A stretch of 64,000 bases of DNA from Pseudoduganella aquatica (GCF_009857595.1 NZ_WWCU01000003.1:62001-126000); one strand, 5' to 3'; positions 16,150 through 25,462 are shown, counted from the stretch's first letter. Made by a program: numbers and translations. Notes: generated by a model not told the origin, from the letters alone.

Positions 16150-17526
16150 TCACAGCCAGCCGCGCCCGCGCACTTCCTCAAGGGTGAGATCCAGCGCGCG
16201 GCGGATCAGGGCCACCATCTCGTCGATCTGCGCGTGCGTCATGACGAGCGGCGGGGCGATGATCATGCGGTCACCCACGGCGCGCATGATGATGCCGGTG
16301 TTGAACATATGCGCGCGGCACAGCATGCCCACGCCCAGCGCGGGGTCGAAACGCACCTGGTAATGCACATTCTCCGCCTTGCGCTTGACGAGGTTCAGTC
16401 CCGCCACGAAGCCGCAGGTTTCGGCCGTGCCCACCAGCGCATGGTCCGCCAGCGCGCCGAAGGCATGCTTCAGATACGGCCCGGTGTCGTTCGCCACGCG
16501 TTCGACCAGGCCCTCGTCCTCGATAATGCGCAGGTTCTCCAGCGCCGCCGCGCAGGCCACCGGGTGGCCGGAATACGTGAAGCCGTGATTGAAGTCGCCG
16601 CCCTGCCCTATCAGCACGTCCGCCACGCGGCTGCCCACCAGCACCCCGCCCAGCGGCACATAACCTGAAGTGACACCCTTGGCGAAGGTGATCAGGTCCG
16701 GCTTGTAGGGCTCTGAGGCAAACCAGCGCCCCAGCCGCCCGAAGCCGGTGATCACCTCGTCGGCGATGAGCAGGATGCCGTACTTGTCGCAGATGCGGCG
16801 GATTTCGGGCCAGTAGCTGTCCGGCGGAATAATCACGCCGCCCGCGCCCTGCACAGGTTCGCCGATGAAGGCGGCCACCTTGTCCGGCCCCACTTCCAGT
16901 ATCTTCGCCTCCAGCCAGGAGGCGGCGCGCAGGCCGAATTCGTCCGGCGTGAGGCCCACGCCGTCGTCGTAGTAATTGGGCTGGCCGATGTGGACGATGC
17001 CGGGTATGGGCAAGCCGCCCTGCTCGTGCATGCCGCTCATGCCGCCCAGCGAGGCGCCCGCCATGGTGCTGCCGTGGTAGGAGTTGTGGCGGCTGATGAT
17101 GACGTGGCGCTCCTTGAAACCCATCAGGTCCCAGTAGCGGCGCACCATGCGCACATTGGTGTCGTTCGCCTCCGAGCCGGAGCCGGTGAAGAACACATGG
17201 TTGAAGCCTTCCGGCGCCAGCTGCGACAAACGCGCCGCCAGCCGCACCGCCGGCACGTTGGTGGTGTTGAAAAAGCTGTTGTAGAAGGGCAGCGTCTCCA
17301 TCTGCTCGTACACGGCTTTGGAGATGCTGGTGCGGCCGTAGCCCACCGCCACGCACCACAGCCCGGACATGCCGTCCAGGATCTTGTTGCCTTCCGAGTC
17401 CCACAGGTAGATGCCCTCGCCGCGGACCATCACGCGCGCGCCCTTCCGGCCCAGCGCCTGGTGGTCGGTGAAGGGATGCAGATAGTGCGCGTGGTCCTGC
17501 TGCTGGATGGTCTTGGTGTCTGTCAT
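16150..17526 (-). CDS. Class III aminotransferase, probable putrescine/polyamine:pyruvate transaminase
   Basis: A 458-residue PLP enzyme of the omega-aminotransferase group. The family features are GMSGLWCVAVGYG, FFTGSGSEANDTNVRMVRRY, the PLP aspartate D256 in LLIADEVITGFGRLG and the Schiff-base lysine K283 in TFAKGVTSGYVPLGG. It most resembles SpuC-type putrescine:pyruvate aminotransferases; the neighbouring gamma-glutamylputrescine synthetase and Pot genes support that substrate. The start at 17526 (MTDTKTIQQQ) has GGGAGA at a good spacing and lies 13 bases past the upstream stop; an earlier ATG at 17547 would overlap the upstream gene. Confidence 0.9.
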   Translation of the reverse strand: MTDTKTIQQQDHAHYLHPFTDHQALGRKGARVMVRGEGIYLWDSEGNKILDGMSGLWCVAVGYGRTSISKAVYEQMETLPFYNSFFNTTNVPAVRLAARLSQLAPEGFNHVFFTGSGSEANDTNVRMVRRYWDLMGFKERHVIISRHNSYHGSTMAGASLGGMSGMHEQGGLPIPGIVHIGQPNYYDDGVGLTPDEFGLRAASWLEAKILEVGPDKVAAFIGEPVQGAGGVIIPPDSYWPEIRRICDKYGILLIADEVITGFGRLGRWFASEPYKPDLITFAKGVTSGYVPLGGVLVGSRVADVLIGQGGDFNHGFTYSGHPVACAAALENLRIIEDEGLVERVANDTGPYLKHAFGALADHALVGTAETCGFVAGLNLVKRKAENVHYQVRFDPALGVGMLCRAHMFNTGIIMRAVGDRMIIAPPLVMTHAQIDEMVALIRRALDLTLEEVRGRGWL

Positions 17527-17539
17527 GATGGTCTCCCGG

Positions 17540-18910
17540 TCAGACATGCAGCAGCAGGTGTTCGCGTTCCCAGGGGCTGATCACGGTCATGAATTCCTGG
17601 TGCTCCAGGTCCTTGATTGCCGCGTACACGTCGATAAAGCGGTCGCCCAGCACGGCGCGCAGCTTGTCCTCGCGGCGCAGCGCGGCCAGCGCTTCGGGCA
17701 GGCCTTGCGGCAGTTCGTAGCGCATGTCGTAGGCGCTGCCCGTGGTGGCCGGCGTGGGTTCGAGCTGCTCGGTCATGCCGAGGTAGCCGCAGGCCAGCGT
17801 GACGGCCAGCGCCAGGTAGGGATTGGCGTCCGCGCCGATGATGCGGTTTTCCACGCGCCGGTCCTGCACGCCGGACTCCGGCACGCGGAAGCCCACGGTG
17901 CGGTTGTCCACGCCCCACTGGATATTGATAGGCGCGGCGGTGTGCCGCACCAGACGGCGGTAGGAATTCACATACGGCGCCACGATGGCCATCGCCGAAG
18001 GCATGTAGCGCTGCAGGCCGCCGATGTAGTGCTTGAACACGGCGGCCGGCGAGCCGTCCTCGTTGCTGAAGATATTGCGGCCGGTCTTCTCGTCGACCAC
18101 GCTCTGGTGCACATGCATGGCCGATCCGGGCTCCCCCGCCATGGGCTTGGCCATGAAGGTGGCGTACATGTCGTGCTTCAGGGCCGCCTCGCGCAAGGTG
18201 CGCTTGAAGAAGAACACCTTGTCGGCCAGGCCCAGCGGGTCGCCGTGCAGGAAATTGATCTCCATCTGCCCCGCGCCGATTTCGTGGATCAGCGTGTCCA
18301 CGTCCAGGCCCATCAGGTCGCAGTAGTCGTAGATGTCCTCGAACAGCGGATCGAACTCGTTCACCGCGTCGATGCTGTAGATCTGGCGGCTGGTCTCGGC
18401 GCGGCCGCTGCGGCCTATGGGCGCCTTCAGCGGCAGGTCCGGATCGATATTCTTGGCGGTCAGGTAGAACTCCAGCTCGGGCGCCACAACAGGCCTCCAG
18501 CCGCGCTCCGCGTACAGCTTGAGCACGCGCCGCAGCACGGTGCGCGGCGCAAAATCCACCAGCGCGCCGTCGGCGAAGTAGCAGTCGTGTATCACTTGCG
18601 CGGTGGGGTCCGTGGCCCACGGCACCATGGTGATGGTGGTGGGATCGGCGCGCAAGATCATGTCGCGGTCGGTGGAGGAGATGGCGCGGTCGTAGGCAGC
18701 GTCGTCGGTCGGGTAATTGCCGGTGACGGTCATGCCCAGCACCGCCTCGGGGATGCGCATGCCGCGCTCCTGCGTGAATTTCCCGCGCGGCAGGATCTTG
18801 CCGCGCGCAACGCCGGTCAAGTCGGGGACCAGGCATTCAATCTCTGTGACCCGTTTTTCATTGAGCCACAAATCCATATCGGTGTAGGTGAAGTTTTCGC
18901 GGATAGCCAT
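17540..18910 (-). CDS. puuA: Gamma-glutamylputrescine synthetase (glutamine synthetase family)
   Basis: A 456-residue glutamine-synthetase-fold ligase joining glutamate to putrescine or a related amine with ATP. Recognisable segments are TDRDMILRADPTTITMVPWA, the metal-binding ELEFYLTAKNID, GAGQMEINFLHGDPLGLADK, SAMHVHQSVVDEKTG and the C-terminal NRIIGADANPYLALAVTLAC. It lacks the adenylylation region of GlnA and sits between a PuuD-type hydrolase and a polyamine aminotransferase, which points to PuuA/SpuI function. The exact amine is not shown by sequence. It is transcribed leftward, 76 bases after the puuD stop. Confidence 0.9.
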   Translation of the reverse strand: MAIRENFTYTDMDLWLNEKRVTEIECLVPDLTGVARGKILPRGKFTQERGMRIPEAVLGMTVTGNYPTDDAAYDRAISSTDRDMILRADPTTITMVPWATDPTAQVIHDCYFADGALVDFAPRTVLRRVLKLYAERGWRPVVAPELEFYLTAKNIDPDLPLKAPIGRSGRAETSRQIYSIDAVNEFDPLFEDIYDYCDLMGLDVDTLIHEIGAGQMEINFLHGDPLGLADKVFFFKRTLREAALKHDMYATFMAKPMAGEPGSAMHVHQSVVDEKTGRNIFSNEDGSPAAVFKHYIGGLQRYMPSAMAIVAPYVNSYRRLVRHTAAPINIQWGVDNRTVGFRVPESGVQDRRVENRIIGADANPYLALAVTLACGYLGMTEQLEPTPATTGSAYDMRYELPQGLPEALAALRREDKLRAVLGDRFIDVYAAIKDLEHQEFMTVISPWEREHLLLHV

Positions 18911-18986
18911 AATGAGCTCTCTAAAAGTCTTGATCTGGCACGGCCAGTTGCGGGCCGTGCGCCATGCGACTGCAATGAGAGCGCAG

Positions 18987-19742
18987 CTAAGGAATGCGTT
19001 CCTGGTAAGTGCGGCAAGCCTGCCCGAAGGCCTTGAATATTTTCATGGAGTCCGGATTGGCGGCGAACTGCCATTCCGGATGCCATTGCACCGCCAGCGT
19101 AAAACCCGGCGCTGTGGAGACGGAACAGGCTTCCACCAGCCCGTCGTCGGCGGTGGCTTCCGCCACCAGCCCTGGCGCAAGACGGTCCACGCCCTGCCCA
19201 TGCAGGGAGTTGACCATGATCTCGCCGGCGCCGCCGAGTATGCGCGCCAGCGTGCAGCCCGGCGCGATCTGCACGCGATGCGCCGGGCCGTACTGCTTTT
19301 CCAGCGGATCGAGCGGACTGTCGCGGTGGTCCATCATGCCCGGCACTTCCTGCACGGCCTGGTGCAGCGTGCCGCCCAGCGCCACATTGAGTTCCTGGAA
19401 GCCCCGGCAGATCGCCAGCAGCGGTATGCCGCGCTTGATGGCAGCGCGTATCAGCGGCAGCGTGGTGGCGTCGCGCGCGGCGTCCTGCGGGAGCTCCAGG
19501 TTGAGCACCTCCTGGCCATAAAGAATGGCTTGCACATTGGAGGCCGAGCCGGTCAGCATCACGCCGCCGGCGGCGGCCAGCACGGTTTCAAAGTCGGTTT
19601 TCGCGCCCAGTGCGGGCAGGATCAGCGGCATGCAGCCCGCCCCCTGTACAACGGCGTCGATGTACTTGGAATGCACGGCGTGGTCGGGATGCGCTCCGAT
19701 ATGCCGCGAGCAGGCGGGGACGATGACTAATGGCTGGCGCAT
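18987..19742 (-). CDS. puuD: Gamma-glutamyl-GABA hydrolase (class I amidotransferase family)
   Basis: A 251-residue peptidase C26-type hydrolase that releases GABA from gamma-glutamyl-GABA, the last step of the Puu route. The nucleophile is C112 in LLAICRGFQELNVALGGTLH and the His-Glu pair lies in VQWHPEWQF. N-terminal VIVPACSRHIG and the oxyanion region GGVMLTGSASNVQ also match. The start at 19742 (MRQPLVIVPA) removes a 15-residue extension unlike the family. It is the first gene of the leftward polyamine catabolic group and is divergent from an MFS gene. Confidence 0.9.
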   Translation of the reverse strand: MRQPLVIVPACSRHIGAHPDHAVHSKYIDAVVQGAGCMPLILPALGAKTDFETVLAAAGGVMLTGSASNVQAILYGQEVLNLELPQDAARDATTLPLIRAAIKRGIPLLAICRGFQELNVALGGTLHQAVQEVPGMMDHRDSPLDPLEKQYGPAHRVQIAPGCTLARILGGAGEIMVNSLHGQGVDRLAPGLVAEATADDGLVEACSVSTAPGFTLAVQWHPEWQFAANPDSMKIFKAFGQACRTYQERIP

Positions 19743-19844
19743 GGCTTCAGTCTCTATGCAGAGGCCTCCGTTTAAGCGATAAGCCAATTTATCACATTTC
19801 GGGATTTGCTATCATCACGGCTAACACAGCATTGCGAAAATACA

Positions 19845-20978
19845 TTGAAACATCTGCCCTGGCGCGACTTCTTCGCGCTCATCCTCAGCATAGGCGTGGT
19901 CGGACTCGGCCTCGGCGCCACCATTCCCCTCACCGCCCTCACGCTGGACCAGCGCGGCGCGGGCGCGCACGTCATCGGCCTGGTGACGGCGGCCAGCGCG
20001 CTCGGCATCCTCGGCTCGGCGCCTTTCGTCACCGGCTGGGTGGCGCGCTTCGGGCCGCGCGGCACCATGATAGGCGCGGTGTGGGTGGCCGCGCTGTCCA
20101 CCGTCCTGATGCAGATCATGGACAACCTGTGGCTGTGGGGCGCGCTGCGCTTCGTGTTCGGCGCCACCATGGGCGTGCTGTTCACGGTGGGCGAGGCGTG
20201 GGTGAACCGGCTCGCGCCGGACAACTCGCGCGGCCGCGTGGTGGCCATCTACACCACCAGCTTCACGCTGTTTCAACTGGCCGGGCCTGCTCTGGTGGCG
20301 GCGCTGAACGGCAAGGTGGCGTGGAGTTTCGCGGCCTGCGGCGGCCTGTTCCTGCTGGCTTTGCCGGGGCTGGGGCTGATCAGCGCGGCGCGCGCCGCCG
20401 GCAGCGATGAGCCGCATCCGCCCTGGCAGAGCGTGCTGCCCAGGATGCCGATGATCGTGATGGGCGCAGCCTTCTTCGCCCTGTTCGATACGCTGATACT
20501 GAGCTTCCTGCCCGTGTATGCGATCCGCCAGGGCATCATGACGGAGCTGGCGCTGCTGTCGGCCACGGTGGTGCTGGTGGGCGATACGGCGCTGCAGTTC
20601 GCCATGGGATGGCTGGCGGACCGCTACGGCCGCCGGCGCGTGCACATTGCTTGCGGCGTGGCGGTGTGCCTGCTGCTGCCGCTGCTGCCTTTTGCAGCCG
20701 GCACGCCTTGGCTGTGGTGGACTTTGCTGGTGGCGCTGGGCGCGGCGGCGGGGGCGATCTATATGCTGTCGCTGGTGGCCTGCGGAGAGAAGTTCAGCGG
20801 GCCGTCGCTGACCACGGCCAGCGCGGTGGTCAACGCCTCCTGGGGCGTGGCCAGCGCGGGCGGGCCGCTGGTGACGGGGGTGCTGATGCAGAGCGCAGGG
20901 ATACAGGCGCTGCCCGCCGTGCTGTTTGCGGGCTGCGCGCTGTTTCTCGCCAGCGCGTGGTGGGAGCGGCGCGCCTAG
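19845..20978 (+). CDS. Major facilitator superfamily transporter
   Basis: A 12-helix MFS protein of about 377 residues. The helix 2-3 loop motif is TGWVARFGPRGTMIG and its mirror in the second half is MGWLADRYGRRRVHIA. GEAWVNRLAPDNSRGRVVAIY resembles YcaD/UMF-type sugar or drug exporters; the substrate is unknown. The start is uncertain: a TTG at 19845 precedes KHLPWRDFF, while an upstream TTG at 19806 would lie over an extended -10 (TGCTATCAT at 19807-19815), making it untranslatable from that promoter. Being divergent from puuD suggests, but does not prove, a role with polyamines. It ends 17 bases before REP-like copy D. Confidence 0.85.
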   Translation: MKHLPWRDFFALILSIGVVGLGLGATIPLTALTLDQRGAGAHVIGLVTAASALGILGSAPFVTGWVARFGPRGTMIGAVWVAALSTVLMQIMDNLWLWGALRFVFGATMGVLFTVGEAWVNRLAPDNSRGRVVAIYTTSFTLFQLAGPALVAALNGKVAWSFAACGGLFLLALPGLGLISAARAAGSDEPHPPWQSVLPRMPMIVMGAAFFALFDTLILSFLPVYAIRQGIMTELALLSATVVLVGDTALQFAMGWLADRYGRRRVHIACGVAVCLLLPLLPFAAGTPWLWWTLLVALGAAAGAIYMLSLVACGEKFSGPSLTTASAVVNASWGVASAGGPLVTGVLMQSAGIQALPAVLFAGCALFLASAWWERRA

Positions 20979-20994
20979 GCCGCAGGCGGCGCTT

Positions 20995-21149
20995 TGGCGG
21001 GTTACGGCGTACCGCCTAACCCGCCCTACGCGGCTCGCCATTTCGTGGATCCGTGGGTTCGTGGGTCCGTGGGTTCGTGGGTCTGCGGGTGCGTGGGGCC
21101 GTGGGTGCGTGCGTAGGGCGGGCTAGCGCGGGACGCGCGTAACCCGCCA
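20995..21149. repeat. Paired inverted GGCGGGTTA palindromic repeats with tandem spacer, copy D
   Basis: Unit 1 is 20995-21030 and inverted unit 2 is 21112-21149 (CGTAGGGCGGGCTAGCGC to GCGTAACCCGCCA, one change from the usual GGGTTAG). The 81-base spacer is filled mostly by short GTGGGTTC-like repeats. It lies between the convergent MFS and nitrate reductase genes. Confidence 0.9.
21044..21110. repeat. Degenerate tandem octamers in REP copy D spacer
   Basis: Variants of CGTGGGTT/CGTGGGTC/CGTGGGTG repeat about eight times with a period near 8 bases. The opening CGTGGATCCG resembles CGTGGATTCG in the spacer of copy A, so the two spacers may share ancestry. Confidence 0.8.
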
Positions 21150-21154
21150 AGGCG

Positions 21155-23899
21155 TCACGCCGGCGCGTGCGCTGCGATCTCCAGCCGCGTCTCGGCCAGC
21201 AGCTTCTTCAGCTCCGGCACGCAGGAACCGCAATTGCCGCCGGCTTTCAGGCAGGCCGTCACCTCCGGCACCGACTTCAGATCCTGGTCCCGTATCGCCG
21301 AGCAGATCGTATTGCGGCCAACGCCGAAGCACGAGCACACGGTCGGTCCCACATCCACACCCTTCTTCAGCGGGCGCCCGATCAGCAGGCTGGCGCGGTC
21401 CGCGTCGGCCAGCTGCGGCTCGGCGAACAGGCCCGCCAGCCAGCCGCGCGCCGGCAGGTCCAGGCGCGGCGACAGGAAAATGCACTGCTCGATGCGGTCG
21501 TCCACCACGTGCACGGCGCGGTACATGCCCTCGGTACGGTCGGCATATTCAAGCCAGTCCGCATCCGGGTCCTGCACGCCCAGCAGCTCGCGCGCCCACT
21601 CGCTGAAATCGCTGATGGTGTTGCGCCCGGCCAGTTCGTAGCGCGCGAAGTCCTTGCCCTGGATGCGGGTCCAGTGCGCCACACTGTCCAGATCCAGCTC
21701 GCTGCGGCTCAGGATAAAGGCATGCCAGCTCACGCGGAACTGCTCGATGCGCACCGGCGTGTGCTTGAACTCCGGCTCGCCCGACACCGGGTCCACCACC
21801 GGATTGACCACGCCGCCCACGCGCGCGTCCGACGAAGTCTGGCCGCTCCAGTGGATGGGAATGAACACGCCGCCGCGCGCGATGCCGCCGCCGTGCTGCA
21901 CGCGCGCCACCATCGAACCCCACTGGCTGGTCACGCGCGCCAGCTCGCCCTCGCGCACGCCATGGATCAGCGCATCCTGCGGGTGCATGTCGATGAACGA
22001 CTCCGGCACGTGGTCGGCCAGCTTGGCCGAGCGGCCGGTGCGCGTCATGGTGTGCCACTGGTCGCGCACGCGGCCGGTGTTCAGCGACAGCGGGAAATCC
22101 TCGTCAACCGGGTGCACCGGCAGGCGCGGCACGGTGGCGATAAAACGCGCCTTGCCGTCCGGATGGGAGTAGCGGCCGTCCTCGAACAGGCGCGCGGTGC
22201 CGCCGTCCACACCCACATGCTGCAGAACCGGCCACTGCACCGGCGCCAAAGTGTCGAAGGCGCTGCGGTCCATGCGCGACAGGCCGCCGATATTGAACAC
22301 GCGCGGCAAATCATCCGCGCTGTTGCGCCACGCGCTCAACTGCGCGTGCTCGTCGAACACCTCGTGCACGCCGGCGAAATCGAAACCGGCGTAGCCCATG
22401 CGCTGCGCGAACTGCGAAATAATCCACCAGTCGCCGCGCGCCTCGCCCGGCGCAGGCAGGAAGGGACGCTGGCGCGAAATGCGGCGCTCGGAATTGGTGA
22501 CGGTGCCGTCCTTCTCGCCCCAGCCCAGCGCGGGCAGCAGCACGTCCGCGTAGGCATTGGTGTCGGTGTCCTGGATGATGTCCGAGGCCACCACCAGCTC
22601 GCACTTGGCCAGCGCGCGCTTGACCTGATCCGCGTTCGGCAGGCTCACCACCGGATTGGTGGCCATGATCCACACTGCCTTCACGCGGCCTGCTTCGATC
22701 GCCTCGAACAGGTCCACCGCTTTCAGGCCCGGCTTGTCCGCCATGCGCGGCGAGTCCCAGAAGGTCTGCACCGCGTCGCGGTGGGCGCAGTTGTCCAGAT
22801 CCAGGTGGGCGGCCAGCATATTGGCCAGGCCGCCCACTTCGCGGCCGCCCATGGCGTTGGGCTGGCCGGTAATGGAGAACGGCCCCATGCCCGGCTTGCC
22901 GATGCGGCCTCCGATCAGGTGGCAGTTGATGATGCTGTTGGCCTTGTCGGTGCCGGCCGACGACTGGTTCACGCCCATGGAGAAGGCGGTGATGACCTTG
23001 GCCGTGCCGGCGAAGGACTCGTAGAATTCCATCAGCGCGGCCAGGCTGATCTTGCAGGCCTTGGCGACGGCGGCCGGGTCGGCGCAATCGACTTCGGCGG
23101 CGGCCAGCGCGGCCTCGAAGCCGCTGGTATGCGCCGCCAAGTATTCCGGATCCACCGCGCCGATGCGCGACAGATAGCTCAGCAGGCCGTTGAACAGCCA
23201 CACGTCCGTGCCCGGCTTGACGGGCAGGTGCAGGTCGGCCAGTTCGCAGGTGGCGGTGCGGCGCGGATCGACTACCACCAGTTTCAGGTTGGGCCGCTTC
23301 TCGCGCTCGCGGGCGATGCGCTGGAACAGGATGGGATGGCACCACGCCATGTTCGAGCCCACCAGCACGATCATGTCCGCCAGCTCCAGGTCCTCATAGC
23401 AGACCGGCACCAGGTCCTCGCCGAAGGCGCGCTTGTGGCCGGCCACGGCGGACGACATGCACAGGCGCGAGTTGGTGTCGATGTTGGCGCTGCCGACGTA
23501 GCCCTTCATCAGCTTGTTGGCGGCGTAGTAGTCCTCGGTCAGCAGCTGGCCGGACACGTACAGCGCCACCGCGTCCGGGCCATGTTCGGCGATGACGGCC
23601 TTCCATTTGTCGGCCACCTGGCCCAGGGCCTCGTCCCAGGTCACGCGGCGCAGCGACCCGGAGCCGCGCGCATCGCGCACTTGCGGATACAGCAGGCGGC
23701 CCTCCAGGCCCACCGTCTCGCCCAGCGCCGAACCCTTGACGCACAGCTTGCCCAGGTTGGCCGGATGGTCCTTGTCGCCGGCCACGGCCACCGTGCCATC
23801 GCCCTTGGGCGTCGCCTTCACGCCGCAGCCCACGCCGCAATACGCGCAGGTGGTTTGTACCGACAGATTATCTTGAGACAGGTTCACGATGTTTCTCAC
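21155..23899 (-). CDS. nasA: Assimilatory nitrate reductase catalytic subunit
   Basis: A 914-residue cytoplasmic molybdopterin enzyme reducing nitrate to nitrite. The N-terminal 4Fe-4S site is C18, C21, C25 and C53 (CAYCGVGCGVK and GKLCVKG). The body contains MGVNQSSAGTDKANSIINCH, IGKPGMGPFSITGQPNAMGG and the C-terminal MGD-binding domain (LNTGRVRDQWHTMTRTGRS). About residues 855-905 are a BFD-type 2Fe-2S module (CSCFGVGRNTICSAI, GGNCGSCVPELKKLL), as in NasA/NasC proteins that take electrons from a partner flavoprotein. There is no Tat signal, consistent with assimilation. It starts with GTG, eight bases after the reductase gene stop, and is the last gene of the operon. Confidence 0.95.
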   Translation of the reverse strand: MRNIVNLSQDNLSVQTTCAYCGVGCGVKATPKGDGTVAVAGDKDHPANLGKLCVKGSALGETVGLEGRLLYPQVRDARGSGSLRRVTWDEALGQVADKWKAVIAEHGPDAVALYVSGQLLTEDYYAANKLMKGYVGSANIDTNSRLCMSSAVAGHKRAFGEDLVPVCYEDLELADMIVLVGSNMAWCHPILFQRIAREREKRPNLKLVVVDPRRTATCELADLHLPVKPGTDVWLFNGLLSYLSRIGAVDPEYLAAHTSGFEAALAAAEVDCADPAAVAKACKISLAALMEFYESFAGTAKVITAFSMGVNQSSAGTDKANSIINCHLIGGRIGKPGMGPFSITGQPNAMGGREVGGLANMLAAHLDLDNCAHRDAVQTFWDSPRMADKPGLKAVDLFEAIEAGRVKAVWIMATNPVVSLPNADQVKRALAKCELVVASDIIQDTDTNAYADVLLPALGWGEKDGTVTNSERRISRQRPFLPAPGEARGDWWIISQFAQRMGYAGFDFAGVHEVFDEHAQLSAWRNSADDLPRVFNIGGLSRMDRSAFDTLAPVQWPVLQHVGVDGGTARLFEDGRYSHPDGKARFIATVPRLPVHPVDEDFPLSLNTGRVRDQWHTMTRTGRSAKLADHVPESFIDMHPQDALIHGVREGELARVTSQWGSMVARVQHGGGIARGGVFIPIHWSGQTSSDARVGGVVNPVVDPVSGEPEFKHTPVRIEQFRVSWHAFILSRSELDLDSVAHWTRIQGKDFARYELAGRNTISDFSEWARELLGVQDPDADWLEYADRTEGMYRAVHVVDDRIEQCIFLSPRLDLPARGWLAGLFAEPQLADADRASLLIGRPLKKGVDVGPTVCSCFGVGRNTICSAIRDQDLKSVPEVTACLKAGGNCGSCVPELKKLLAETRLEIAAHAPA

Positions 23900-23906
23900 T
23901 CAATTT

Positions 23907-25115
23907 TTACGCGGCGCATAGGGCTTGGCCGAACAGCAGGTGCTGGCGTATCGGGGTGATGTCGGTGCGGTTCTGGATCAGGTCGTAGTACCAGGGGCCG
24001 TCCTGCACGTCGCCGTACAGCACGGCGCCGGTGACGCAGCCGTCCTTCAGCACCAGGCGCTTGTAGACGCCGCGCCTGGCGTCGCGCAGCACCAGGTCTT
24101 CGCTGCCTTCGCCGCCGATGAAGTCGCCCACCGAGTACAGGTCCACGCCCGTCACTTTCAGGCGCGTAGGGGAGCTTTGCTGCACGTAGCGGCGGTGCCC
24201 GGCGCCGGCCAGGTGGGCGCCGCATACGCGCGCCTGCTCCCAGATCGGCGCCACCAGGCCAAACGTGGCGCTGCGGTGCTGCACGCATTCGCCCACGGCG
24301 TAGACGCGCGGGTCGTAGGTTTGCAGCGTGTCGTCCACCACAATGGCGCGGTCGCAGTGCAGGCCGGCTTCCTTCGCCAGCGCGATATTGGGACGCACGC
24401 CGGCCGTCATCACCACCAGGTCGGCAGGGATTTCGCTGCCGTCCTTGAAGCGCACCGCCGTTACGCGGTCCGGACCGGCGATTTCGGCGGTCTGCGCGTT
24501 GAGCAGGAAGTTCAGGCCTTTGTTTTCCAGCGCCTTCTGCAGCAGTTGCGCGGCCGGTTTGTCGAGCTGCTGGTTCATCAGGGTGTCGGTAACGTGCACC
24601 ACCGTGACCTGCATGCCCTGGCGCAGCAGGCCGTTGGCGGCCTCCAGCCCAAGCAGGCCGCCGCCGATGACGACGGCGTGCTTGTGGTTGCGCGCCGCTT
24701 CGACCATCGTTTCCACGTCCTGGATGTCGCGGAAGGCGATCACGCCGGGCAGCTGGTGGCCGGGCACGGGGATGATGAAGGGCTTGGAACCGGTCGCCAG
24801 CAGCAGGCGGTCGTAGCGCACTTCCTTGCCGGACTGCGCGCGCACGATGCGCTTGCGGCGGTCGATGTGCACCACCGGGTCGCCGGCGTGCAGCGTGATG
24901 TGGTGCTTCTCGTACCATTCGCGCGTGTGCAGCATGATGTCTTCAACCGTCTTTTCGCCCGCCAGCACCGGCGAGAGCAGGATGCGGTTGTAGTTGCCGT
25001 ATGGTTCGGCGCCGAACACGGTGATGTCGTACAGGTCCGGCGCGAGCTTGTGCAGCTCTTCGACGGTGCGCATGCCCGCCATGCCGTTGCCGATGACGAC
25101 CAGTGCGGGTTTCAT
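23907..25115 (-). CDS. FAD/NAD(P)H oxidoreductase, probable electron donor to nitrate reductase (NasB-like)
   Basis: A 402-residue pyridine-nucleotide disulphide-type flavoprotein. The FAD-binding site is LVVIGNGMAGMRTVEELHKL (about 4-23), with a second Rossmann fold VVIGGGLLGLEAANGLL for NAD(P)H and VYAVGECVQH near the isoalloxazine. It is homologous to the N-terminal half of NirB and ends before any sirohaem or BFD module. Position between nirD and nasA suggests it passes electrons from NAD(P)H to NasA. Its ATG overlaps the nirD stop by one base (TAATG), so translation is coupled. Confidence 0.88.
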   Translation of the reverse strand: MKPALVVIGNGMAGMRTVEELHKLAPDLYDITVFGAEPYGNYNRILLSPVLAGEKTVEDIMLHTREWYEKHHITLHAGDPVVHIDRRKRIVRAQSGKEVRYDRLLLATGSKPFIIPVPGHQLPGVIAFRDIQDVETMVEAARNHKHAVVIGGGLLGLEAANGLLRQGMQVTVVHVTDTLMNQQLDKPAAQLLQKALENKGLNFLLNAQTAEIAGPDRVTAVRFKDGSEIPADLVVMTAGVRPNIALAKEAGLHCDRAIVVDDTLQTYDPRVYAVGECVQHRSATFGLVAPIWEQARVCGAHLAGAGHRRYVQQSSPTRLKVTGVDLYSVGDFIGGEGSEDLVLRDARRGVYKRLVLKDGCVTGAVLYGDVQDGPWYYDLIQNRTDITPIRQHLLFGQALCAA

Positions 25116-25462
25116 TACGCACCCACCCAGACTTTGCCGCCGTCGATGCGCGCCGGGTAGGTGGCCACCGAGTGCTCGGGGGCTTCCAGGCACTCGCCGG
25201 TCTGCAGGTCGAAGTGGTGCTTGTAGATCGGCGAGGCGACCACGATGCGTTCGCCCAGGCTGCCGACCAGGCCGCGCGAGAGCACGGAGGCCTGCGAGTT
25301 GGGGTCGTAGTTGTGGATGGCGAACACGCGCTGCTCGCCGTCGTTCACGTGGAACACGGCCACGTGCTCGCCTTGCAGCAGCGCGCACACGCCGGTGTTG
25401 GGGACGATGTCGTCCAGCGCGCAAACTGCGGTCCAGCGGTCGTTTTGGATGTCGCGGTGCAT
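25115..25462 (-). CDS. nirD: Nitrite reductase small subunit
   Basis: A 115-residue Rieske-like protein, partner of NirB in NAD(P)H-dependent nitrite reduction to ammonium. It has the NirD pattern VCALDDIVPNTGVCALLQGE, VFAIHNYDPNSQASVLSRG and SPIYKHHFDLQTGECLE, without the Cys/His cluster ligands of true Rieske proteins. The start at 25462 has GAGGAG upstream. It lies 11 bases after nirB and overlaps the next gene by one base. Confidence 0.95.
   Translation of the reverse strand: MHRDIQNDRWTAVCALDDIVPNTGVCALLQGEHVAVFHVNDGEQRVFAIHNYDPNSQASVLSRGLVGSLGERIVVASPIYKHHFDLQTGECLEAPEHSVATYPARIDGGKVWVGA

Noticed and set aside
21167-23959. A 930-codon open frame antisense to nasA
   Set aside because: Low-complexity His/Arg/Ala translation; nasA on the other strand is complete with all cluster cysteines.
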